From Planktomarina sp. (GTDB taxonomy: Bacteria > Pseudomonadota > Alphaproteobacteria > Rhodobacterales > Rhodobacteraceae), in NCBI GenBank assembly GCA_017856985.1, contig JAFMEA010000021.1:1-34985 (forward strand): DNA of 34,985 nucleotides. The letters run 5' to 3'. Numbering within the stretch: position 1 is the first letter of the stretch; each line of letters starts with the position of its first letter. The translations under genes and the position numbers were made by a program. Positions 26,639 through 34,985 of this stretch are shown here, one piece after another. The notes below the pieces were generated by a model. It saw only the letters and a list, made by a program, of their open reading frames with translations. It ran no database searches and was not told the origin of the DNA.

Positions 26639-27889
26639 TTACGGGGCGTATGGTGCTAATTCCTGCACCAGCTTATTTGTACTCTTCTTGAAGGCAAAGA
26701 AGCCTTTTGTGGCGTGGGGCCAAAAAGTTTGATCATATTTTTGCCGCAAAAATGACAGTTCAATACCAGCATTTTTTAATAAAGGTTTAATACCCTGTAG
26801 CTTAGTGTTTACCGGACCAATTGGAGTATATGCGGTAACAATATTTTTCACCTTTTTTGAGCGTGCCAGTTCGATTATCGGCTCAGCCCATTCTTCACAA
26901 ATCAAGACCTCGCCAGTGCTACTAATGCGCTCCACCCCATCCGTTACCGCACCATGTGAAAAGTTGAAGACAGCATCACTCCTTTCAAAAACTTCAGATT
27001 TTTCTGGAAGAATTAATCCAAGGGCAGCCACTGGAAATTGTCCAGTCAAATCCACGCTATTGCAATCTTCCTCTGTGACTAACAATAGAAAGTCATCACT
27101 TGGCAGATTTTCCAAACGCGGTAGTGATTGGATTGGGTGTTCGGTCAGTTCGGTTAATGGATTAGCAGCTTCATTTAGATGTGCCTCTATCCTAAATCTA
27201 CCCAATGTAAATTTATCAATATTACTTGATGTGGCTAGATAATTTTTGCCTTTTGTGTGCAAGCCCGACACCCATCTCCAGCTCAAAGTGTTTGAGGCAG
27301 GATCTCCATCCAATAGATATTTCATGAAGAAGTTAGCGCCAAGTTCCCATGGCAATTTGAGCGTGAATATCCAGATAGAGGCGAACCACAATCTGGCATG
27401 ATTATGTAGGTATGAATGTTCCATCAGTTCGGTTGCCCAACTATCAAAACAGTCTATCCCAGTTTGGCCTGTAATTGCTTTTTCATACACACGGGCCCTG
27501 CTTTGGTCGGATGAAACTTCATTTAGGCCACTCATAACCCCCTCGTTGTAGGCATTCCAAACAGTTGGGTGCTGCTCTAGCCAGCCCTTAAAATAGGTTC
27601 TCCAGATAACTTGCTGTATGTATTTATCGGCAGCACCATGGGAATTAGTCTTAAATAACTTTTCAATTATTTCCTGTTCAGAGATTAACCGGCGCCTAAT
27701 CCACGGTGATAGGGCAGAAATATTGGATCGGTCTTCTGGCCCGTAATCGTAATTACGCCCATCTGTGTATAATTTAAGCCCTGTTGACGTAAAGTTGCTA
27801 AGCCTCTCCAGACCTGCGGCCCGAGTTGGGGTGGCTTTTGCAAGCCGGGAAGACCCTGTGTTATTTGAAGTCACTAGTTCTTCACTCAT
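26639..27889 (-). CDS. Cryptochrome/photolyase-like FAD protein, apparently circularly permuted
   Basis: A 416-residue protein. Residues 25-235 are the photolyase FAD-binding helical domain: ISALSPWIRRRLIS, YIQQVIWRTYF, HNHARLWFASIW and LLDGDPASNTLSWRW (194-206; WxW matches the electron-transfer Trp region). The usual N-terminal alpha/beta antenna domain is absent in front; residues 265-400 instead form an alpha/beta region (LLLVTEEDCN, then IIELARSKKVKNIVTAYTPIG and LLKNAGIELSFLRQ) that resembles it, now placed after the FAD domain. Expected role: flavin-based light sensing or DNA repair. The start overlaps the DUF2256 stop by 4 bp. FAD domain is certain; permutation is my interpretation. 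Confidence 0.8.
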   Translation of the reverse strand: MSEELVTSNNTGSSRLAKATPTRAAGLERLSNFTSTGLKLYTDGRNYDYGPEDRSNISALSPWIRRRLISEQEIIEKLFKTNSHGAADKYIQQVIWRTYFKGWLEQHPTVWNAYNEGVMSGLNEVSSDQSRARVYEKAITGQTGIDCFDSWATELMEHSYLHNHARLWFASIWIFTLKLPWELGANFFMKYLLDGDPASNTLSWRWVSGLHTKGKNYLATSSNIDKFTLGRFRIEAHLNEAANPLTELTEHPIQSLPRLENLPSDDFLLLVTEEDCNSVDLTGQFPVAALGLILPEKSEVFERSDAVFNFSHGAVTDGVERISSTGEVLICEEWAEPIIELARSKKVKNIVTAYTPIGPVNTKLQGIKPLLKNAGIELSFLRQKYDQTFWPHATKGFFAFKKSTNKLVQELAPYAP

Positions 27890-28023
27890 CTTGAGCCACT
27901 ACATTTTTTGGAGCAGTACAAAACTTCATCCCAAACTTTGGCCCATTTTTTTCTCCATGTAAAAGGCCGTGCACAAGTTAAACAAATCTTTGTTGGAAGA
28001 TTAGATTTCTTAACTGTCTTCAC
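27886..28023 (-). CDS. DUF2256 family small zinc-finger-like protein
   Basis: A 45-residue protein that starts at GTG overlapping the TIGR03643 stop (GTGA) and ends overlapping the photolyase-like start (ATGA). The sequence carries LPTKICLTCARPFTWRKK, then a YCSKKC pair, that is CxxC and CxxxC, spaced like a small zinc ribbon, which matches DUF2256 proteins. These are commonly found beside photolyase-type genes; their function is not known. It is too short for usual ORF calling. Confidence 0.85.
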   Translation of the reverse strand: MKTVKKSNLPTKICLTCARPFTWRKKWAKVWDEVLYCSKKCSGSR

Positions 28024-28238
28024 TTGTAGAATTCCCGACGAGTGCCAAACTCATGAACCCTCTTTCGCCAAGCCCGGTAGCTCCCAGTCTTTAAGTTAGA
28101 GCGCATTAGACGTACAACCTGACTTTCTTTCAGCCCATAAATTTTTTCAATATTGGTAAATGAGACATGGTCAGACAGCGCCATTTGAATAATATCGCTT
28201 ACTTCCTCGGGTTGTAGGTCTACAGTTGTCTTCTTCAT
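28020..28238 (-). CDS. TIGR03643 family protein (DUF2805)
   Basis: A 72-residue basic protein with an HTH-like middle (FTNIEKIYGLKESQVVRLMR) and a conserved tail SYRAWRKRVHEFGTRREF. It matches the TIGR03643/DUF2805 family, which occurs next to DUF2256 and photolyase genes; function unknown, perhaps nucleic-acid binding. The ATG has TAAGG just upstream. It leads the overlapping minus-strand trio and is divergent from the FeS photolyase. Confidence 0.85.
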   Translation of the reverse strand: MKKTTVDLQPEEVSDIIQMALSDHVSFTNIEKIYGLKESQVVRLMRSNLKTGSYRAWRKRVHEFGTRREFYK

Positions 28239-28242
28239 TTAC

Positions 28243-28257
28243 CTTAGCCTATCTAAG
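28243..28257 (-). promoter_or_regulatory. Small hairpin overlapping the TIGR03643 ribosome site
   Basis: CTTAG, 5 bases, CTAAG: the 3' arm on the minus strand (CTAAG) overlaps the TAAGG ribosome-binding sequence of the gene starting at 28238, so folding could hide it. Stem only 5 bp; suggestive, not proven. Confidence 0.3.
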
Positions 28258-28412
28258 TGGATATAGATGGAACTAGCAGGCTACCATGAAACTAAAAGAC
28301 CAGCACCAAAGTTTTATTTTGTAATACATCGCCACGCAGTCATCAAATGCTTGAATTTTCAGGTCTCTGGCCTAATTACAAGAAGTCATGAAAGCGACGG
28401 GGGAGAGTTTCA

Positions 28413-29960
28413 TTGCCGGCATTACGGGTAGTCCTAGGCGATCAACTCAGCAATGAGATTTCAAGTCTAAACAACATAGACGCAGAAAATGACATTGTCT
28501 TAATTTGCGAAGTCTTTGCTGAGGCGACATATGTAAAACATCACAAGAAAAAAATCGCATTTTTGTTTTCTGCTATGCGGCATTTTTCTGAAGAGTTACG
28601 CAATAAGAAAAAATACCAAGTTGAGTATTTTAGACTGAGTGACCCAGAGCCAATGAGCTCTTTTACTCAAGCAGTAGAAAAAACCCTGGCGAACCATAAA
28701 ATTGATGAAATAATTGTAACCTCACCGGGAGAGTATCGAGTTCTAACCGAAATCAACGGCTGGCAAGAACTCTTCGGGGTTCCAGTTGATATCAGAGAGG
28801 ACGATCGTTTTTTATGTAATCAATTTGAATTCAGAAAATGGAGTAAGGATCGGAAAAACCTCCGAATGGAGTATTTCTACCGTGAGATGCGCAAGAAATA
28901 CTCAATATTAATGGATGGCGATCAGCCCGTTGGCGGCAAGTGGAATTTTGATATTGAAAATAGAAAGTCACCCAATTCAAATTTTGATGTACCCGAAACT
29001 TTTTCTTCTGAGCCAGACAAAGTAACTTTAGATGTCATGAAATTGGTTGAAGATAAATTTTCAGATCACATGGGCGTGCTCTCCGGCTTTCATTTCGCCG
29101 TCAATGCAACCCAAGCGAAGCTAGCATTGACACAATTTATAGACGAGCGGCTTAAATATTTTGGTGACTTTCAAGATGCCATGATCCAGGGCGAGCCGTG
29201 GATGTATCACTCACATATTGGATTATATTTAAATTGTGGATTGCTCTCACCATTGGAGTGTATCCAAGCGGCAGAGCAGGCCTACCACGACAATCACGCC
29301 CCCCTAAATGCTGTCGAGGGTTTCATTCGTCAAATTCTGGGCTGGCGGGAGTTTGTTCGTGGGATTTATTGGAGTGAGATGCCAGACTATGCGGCACTGA
29401 ACTTCTTTGAGGCCAAACGTGAGTTGCCTGCGTTTTATTGGGACGCAGACACAAAAATGAATTGTCTGCATCAGTCAGTTAAAGAGACATCACAAAACGC
29501 CTATGCACATCACATTCAGCGCCTGATGGTTCTAGGAAATTTTGCTCTATTGACGGGAATTAATCCAGCGCAGGTGAACGCTTGGTTCTTATCCGTTTAC
29601 GTAGACGCATTTGAGTGGGTGGAATTGCCAAATGTATCTGGAATGGCTTTATTTGCAGATGGCGGGTATTTGGCAAGTAAACCATACGCCGCCGGTGGCG
29701 GCTACATTAATAAAATGTCAAACTACTGCAAAGGTTGCAGCTACAACGTAACCAAAAAAAATGGTCCAGACGCCTGTCCCTTTAATTATCTCTACTGGGA
29801 CTTCCTCAAACGCAACCGCAACAAATTGGGTAACAATCACAGAGTAGGTATGATGTACAAAGTTTATGACCGTATGAGTGACGAAAAAAAAGAATTGATT
29901 GCAGAAGACAGCGACAAATTTCTGGCAAGCCTAGACGATAACACTAATCCAAAACACTAA
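28413..29960 (+). CDS. phrB: FeS-type bacterial (6-4) photolyase, PhrB/CryB group
   Basis: A 515-residue photolyase of the iron-sulfur bacterial group (DUF523/PhrB-type). It begins at TTG with GGGGGAGA six bases upstream; MPALRVVLGDQL is the normal family start. Four cysteines, C351, C439, C442 and C455, fall one residue from the cluster ligands reported for Agrobacterium PhrB. H366-H367 in AYAHHIQRLM lie at the place of the PhrB active-site histidine. It should bind FAD and a 4Fe-4S cluster and repair (6-4) photoproducts with light. It is followed 12 bp later by a DUF3429 gene and is divergent from the TIGR03643 trio. Confidence 0.92.
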   Translation: MPALRVVLGDQLSNEISSLNNIDAENDIVLICEVFAEATYVKHHKKKIAFLFSAMRHFSEELRNKKKYQVEYFRLSDPEPMSSFTQAVEKTLANHKIDEIIVTSPGEYRVLTEINGWQELFGVPVDIREDDRFLCNQFEFRKWSKDRKNLRMEYFYREMRKKYSILMDGDQPVGGKWNFDIENRKSPNSNFDVPETFSSEPDKVTLDVMKLVEDKFSDHMGVLSGFHFAVNATQAKLALTQFIDERLKYFGDFQDAMIQGEPWMYHSHIGLYLNCGLLSPLECIQAAEQAYHDNHAPLNAVEGFIRQILGWREFVRGIYWSEMPDYAALNFFEAKRELPAFYWDADTKMNCLHQSVKETSQNAYAHHIQRLMVLGNFALLTGINPAQVNAWFLSVYVDAFEWVELPNVSGMALFADGGYLASKPYAAGGGYINKMSNYCKGCSYNVTKKNGPDACPFNYLYWDFLKRNRNKLGNNHRVGMMYKVYDRMSDEKKELIAEDSDKFLASLDDNTNPKH

Positions 29961-29972
29961 TCCGAGATTAAT

Positions 29973-30431
29973 TTGAACAAACCCATTCCCAATGCTCCCC
30001 TTTTATTAAGCCTTGCAGGACTGGCACCTTTTTTTTGGGGAGCGCTGACCCTAGCAAATACGGACTTAATGGCGTGGAGCCAAATGTGGCTTGGGAAAGG
30101 GTTTGTGGGAGCTCAAGTTCAGATAACTTATAGCGTTGTAATAATGAGTTTTATGTCTGGAGTTCTTTGGGGCTTCTCTACAAAAACGACACAGTTAAAA
30201 GCTGCTATCTGTTATACTTTATCAGTGCTGCCAGCACTGGCGGTATTCTTTTTAATTTCAACTAATTCTGAAAATAAAATAGAGTTTCTTATGGTCGGGT
30301 TTTGTTTGTTAATTGTTCTAGACCTTATATTTTTTAGACTTGACCTCACCCCGCCCTGGTGGCTCCACTTGCGGATTGGTATAACATTTCTGGTACTCCT
30401 CTGCTTATCGGCGAAGTTTGCCCTGGCCTAA
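29973..30431 (+). CDS. DUF3429 membrane protein
   Basis: A 152-residue membrane protein with about five segments (for example LLLSLAGLAPFFWGALTLA near the N-terminus and SVVIMSFMSGVLWGFS). It matches the DUF3429 family, function unknown. The start is TTG, 12 bp after the photolyase stop, with a weak CGAGA site, so it probably belongs to the photolyase transcript. Confidence 0.8.
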   Translation: MNKPIPNAPLLLSLAGLAPFFWGALTLANTDLMAWSQMWLGKGFVGAQVQITYSVVIMSFMSGVLWGFSTKTTQLKAAICYTLSVLPALAVFFLISTNSENKIEFLMVGFCLLIVLDLIFFRLDLTPPWWLHLRIGITFLVLLCLSAKFALA

Positions 30432-30544
30432 TTTGAATGTCCCAAGGTCAGTCTAGGTGATAAGATAAACCATCTGAATGTTGAAGTCAGACAACTCCGT
30501 GGCTTTGAGTAACAACTGGACAACTGCGCCCACCATAACTACCT

Positions 30545-30573
30545 AGTGTATAGCGCAATCTTGGTCTTACACT
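30545..30573. promoter_or_regulatory. Inverted repeat AGTGTA-N17-TACACT upstream of xylB
   Basis: Two 6-bp arms 17 bp apart in the 177-bp gap before xylB, ending 35 bp before its start. No xylR gene is seen in the window, so the regulator, if any, is elsewhere. The arms may be an operator or chance. Confidence 0.3.
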
Positions 30574-30608
30574 GACAATCATAAAGATAAGAATACGTAA
30601 GGAAATAG

Positions 30609-32060
30609 ATGTATTTAGGTTTAGACTTAGGAACTTCTGGGCTCCGGGGACTTCTTGTTCAAGAAGATGGGCGCATTGTTGCATCCGCTCAAGAAACCTA
30701 TGGCGTAAATCATCCCCAAGCCTCCTGGAGCGAGCAAGACCCTACCGACTGGACTACGGCATGTGAGGGCGTCATCAATTCACTGCGAACAAAATATACG
30801 GATGCGTTTTCTGACCTAAAGGGCATCGGCGTCTCAGGCCATATGCACGGAGCCACATTGATTGACAGTAATGGCAGTGTACTACGACCCTGCATGCTTT
30901 GGAATGATACCCGCGCCCACCTTGAGGCGGAGCACCTAGACGCCCTTGAAGGTTTTCAGGAGATATCAGGAAATATAGTTTTTCCAGGTTTTACTGCGCC
31001 AAAAGTTTTATGGGTCGCAAATAATGAACCCGAGATCTTTGCTAAGATTGCCAAAATCCTACTGCCAAAAGATTACATGAATTTCTGGCTTACTGGAAAT
31101 TACGTGTCAGATATGTCTGACGCCGCCGGGACTTCATGGCTCGACTGTGGGGCCAGAGAATGGTCGCCAGATCTCTTGTCAAAGTCCGGGATGCGGCAAG
31201 ACCAAGTTCCTGACTTATTTGAAGGATCAGCCCCGATTGGAAACTTGCGCTCCGAACTAGCTGAACGCTGGGGGGTTGGGCGTAACGTAATAGTGGTTGG
31301 CGGCGGCGGCGACAATGCAGCTGCAGCCTGCGGGGTCGGCGCTCTCAGAGAGGGAGACGCCTTCGTCTCACTTGGGACCTCCGGAGTTCTGCTAGCGGCA
31401 AAGGATAGTTTTGCACCAATGCCCTCCTCAGCAGTACACACCTTTTGCCACGCCGTTCCAAATCGGTGGTATCAAATGGGCGTCATCTTAGCTGCAACCG
31501 ACAGTTTGAATTGGCTGTCACAGATCCTTGACGCAGACGCAGCAGACCTTGCTGGAATTGTTGGCACAAGTATAAATGGACCAAATGATATGCAGTTTCT
31601 GCCTTACCTGTCGGGTGAGCGTACGCCCCACAACGACAGCGCTATTAGGGGGGCGATGTTAAATATCGATATCGCATCAACCCGCGGCGATATGGTTCAG
31701 GCAGTTATGGAGGGCGTAAGCTTTGCATTGCGCGATAATCTTGAGGCATTAAAATCAACAGGGACCAATCTCTCGCGAGCGCTTGGGATCGGCGGTGGGG
31801 CCCAGTCACCTTTTTGGGTTGAGCTTGTTGCGACCGTATTGGACATGCCGATTGACTTACCCGAGAAGGGTGAGTTTGGTGCGGCACTTGGCGCTGCACG
31901 CCTGGCAATTGTTGGGAAAACAGGGCGCACCCCTCAAACTGTAATGACACCTCCAAAAGTAGCGAAGACGATTTTACCACGCAGTGAATTAACAGCAAAA
32001 TATCAATTGGCGTACGAACGCTACAAGATGACATATCCAGCATTAAAGGCTCTCGTATGA
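30609..32060 (+). CDS. xylB: Xylulokinase
   Basis: A 483-residue FGGY kinase. The N-terminal phosphate-binding [14 protein letters not shown], then MLWNDTRAH and GGGAQSPFW near the C-terminus, fit XylB. It phosphorylates D-xylulose to xylulose-5-phosphate. It is the first gene of a two-gene unit; the xylA start overlaps its stop by 4 bp, and the pairing with xylose isomerase supports the specificity. Confidence 0.96.
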   Translation: MYLGLDLGTSGLRGLLVQEDGRIVASAQETYGVNHPQASWSEQDPTDWTTACEGVINSLRTKYTDAFSDLKGIGVSGHMHGATLIDSNGSVLRPCMLWNDTRAHLEAEHLDALEGFQEISGNIVFPGFTAPKVLWVANNEPEIFAKIAKILLPKDYMNFWLTGNYVSDMSDAAGTSWLDCGAREWSPDLLSKSGMRQDQVPDLFEGSAPIGNLRSELAERWGVGRNVIVVGGGGDNAAAACGVGALREGDAFVSLGTSGVLLAAKDSFAPMPSSAVHTFCHAVPNRWYQMGVILAATDSLNWLSQILDADAADLAGIVGTSINGPNDMQFLPYLSGERTPHNDSAIRGAMLNIDIASTRGDMVQAVMEGVSFALRDNLEALKSTGTNLSRALGIGGGAQSPFWVELVATVLDMPIDLPEKGEFGAALGAARLAIVGKTGRTPQTVMTPPKVAKTILPRSELTAKYQLAYERYKMTYPALKALV

Positions 32061-33361
32061 CACAATTTTTTCAAGGCATTGATAAGGCATCTTTTGAGGG
32101 GCCAGACAGCAATAACCCAATGGCCTTCCACCACTATAATCCCGATGAGATTCTTATGGGTAAAAGAATGGAAGAGCACCTGCGTTTTGCAGTGGCTTAC
32201 TGGCACTCCTTCGCCTGGGAGGGTGGTGACCCCTTCGGTGGCCAGACCTTTGAGCGGCCGTGGCACCCACAAGACAATATGGAGCGCGCTCGTATAAAGG
32301 CGGACGTGGCCTTTGAAATGTTTGAGTTGCTGAATGTCCCATACTTCTGCTGGCATGATGCAGATATACGGCCCGAGACGGGGCATTTTGATACCAACCG
32401 CAGCACGCTGGATGAAATTACCGATTACTTTGGTGAGAAAATGCAATCCACGGGAACTAAGCTCCTTTGGGGAACGGCTAATATGTTTACCCACCGCCGC
32501 TGGATGAGTGGGGCTTCAACTAATCCGGATCCCGATGTTTTTGCGTTCGCCGCAGCCACCGTTAAAAGTTGCCTCGACGCTACCCATAAACTCAGCGGTG
32601 AAAATTATGTCCTCTGGGGAGGGCGCGAGGGATATGAGACATTACTCAACACCAACATGGGGCTTGAGTTGGATCATATGGGCCGCTTCCTATCGATGGT
32701 GGTCGATTACAAACATAAAATTGGCTTCAAGGGACAGATATTAGTTGAGCCAAAGCCACAGGAACCATCAAAACACCAATACGACTATGATGCGGCGACT
32801 TGCTTTGGCTTCCTACAGAAATACGGTCTGGAAAAAGATATAAAATTAAATCTTGAGCAGGGTCACGCCATTTTAGCCGGCCACTCATTTGAGCATGAGA
32901 TAGCGACGGCAGCATCATTGGGGGTCCTCGGCTCAATCGACATGAACCGCAATGACTACCAATCAGGTTGGGACACTGACCAGTTCCCCAACAACGTTCC
33001 CGAAGTCGCCTTGGCTTATTACCATATTCTAAAAAATGGAGGCCTGGGCTCGGGCGGCACTAATTTTGATGCAAAACTCAGACGCCAGTCACTCGACCCA
33101 AAAGACCTGATTGCCGCCCATATAGGCGGCATGGACGTCTGCGCGCGCGGGATCAAAGCTGCGGCTAAGATGCTAGAAGATGGCGGCCTAGAGGAGGCTC
33201 TTAGGGGTCGCTATGCAGGCTGGGAAACTCCAAAAGCGCAAGAAATGCTAAACAGTGACCTCGCCAGTATTGCCAAATCTGTCACCGACAGTAAGATTTC
33301 TCCTACACCAGTATCCGGAAGACAGGAAATCCTAGAAAACTACGTAAATAGATTTGTGTAA
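32057..33361 (+). CDS. xylA: Xylose isomerase
   Basis: A 434-residue class II enzyme. H100 and D103 lie in [11 protein letters not shown], and E231 and K233 in LVEPKPQEP are the metal and catalytic residues, at almost the numbering of E. coli XylA. It converts D-xylose to D-xylulose, the substrate of the overlapping xylB product. No xylose transporter gene is in the window. The 119-bp gap to katG holds a GTTGG/CCAAC pair but no clear terminator. Confidence 0.97.
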   Translation: MTQFFQGIDKASFEGPDSNNPMAFHHYNPDEILMGKRMEEHLRFAVAYWHSFAWEGGDPFGGQTFERPWHPQDNMERARIKADVAFEMFELLNVPYFCWHDADIRPETGHFDTNRSTLDEITDYFGEKMQSTGTKLLWGTANMFTHRRWMSGASTNPDPDVFAFAAATVKSCLDATHKLSGENYVLWGGREGYETLLNTNMGLELDHMGRFLSMVVDYKHKIGFKGQILVEPKPQEPSKHQYDYDAATCFGFLQKYGLEKDIKLNLEQGHAILAGHSFEHEIATAASLGVLGSIDMNRNDYQSGWDTDQFPNNVPEVALAYYHILKNGGLGSGGTNFDAKLRRQSLDPKDLIAAHIGGMDVCARGIKAAAKMLEDGGLEEALRGRYAGWETPKAQEMLNSDLASIAKSVTDSKISPTPVSGRQEILENYVNRFV

Positions 33362-33375
33362 AAAAATAAAAATAA

Positions 33376-34985
<1,610 letters not shown>

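Noticed and set aside
32021-32494. Minus-strand open frames of 60-157 codons inside xylA and other genes
   Set aside because: They are antisense shadows of strongly conserved genes and show no recognisable motif.

Overview
The window reads as a chromosomal segment of a marine alphaproteobacterium. It is most likely a low-GC member of the Rhodobacterales (Roseobacter group). This rests on gene content and order: an acyl-CoA dehydrogenase, thiolase and FadB-type cluster headed by MerR regulators; an MntX-like manganese permease; an FeS-type photolyase beside TIGR03643 and DUF2256 genes; and a cdd-deoA-deoB-add-upp operon. No database search was run, so the taxon is an inference. No rRNA, tRNA, CRISPR array, transposase or phage gene was seen. 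Coding density is very high, and the longest stretch without a gene is about 230 bp (26407-26638), where I see nothing convincing.

Layout. 1-3845: the 3' end of pyrD, then a convergent run of two hotdog thioesterases and a MATE exporter whose genes overlap, and a divergent MntX-like permease with a 27-bp imperfect palindrome just before its start. 3894-10298: two paralogous MerR regulators followed by a fatty-acid beta-oxidation set (acyl-CoA dehydrogenase, thiolase, hydratase/3-hydroxyacyl-CoA dehydrogenase). 10350-13952: an EamA permease, divergent from an acyl-CoA ligase that overlaps a membrane protein resembling an M48 peptidase without its HExxH site. 14034-18511 (minus): the nucleoside salvage operon, all genes overlapping by 1 to 16 bp. 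18613-21768: a VOC plus double-cupin protein, divergent from propionyl-CoA synthetase. 21783-25463: nadK, glyA, a VOC dioxygenase-like protein and an alpha/beta hydrolase. 25498-26406: a second EamA permease. 26639-30431: a light-related DNA repair island. On the minus strand are TIGR03643, a 45-aa DUF2256 protein and a cryptochrome/photolyase-like protein whose domains look circularly permuted, all overlapping by 4 bp. On the plus strand are an FeS photolyase and a DUF3429 membrane protein. 30609-33361: xylB-xylA. 33481-end: the N-terminal two thirds of katG.

Together the genes describe a heterotroph that turns over fatty acids, propionate, nucleosides and xylose, with protection against light and peroxide, as expected in sunlit surface water. 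The least understood parts are the light island (permuted photolyase-like protein plus two tiny conserved partners), the M48-like pseudoprotease coupled to an acyl-CoA ligase, and the VOC-cupin-cupin protein.
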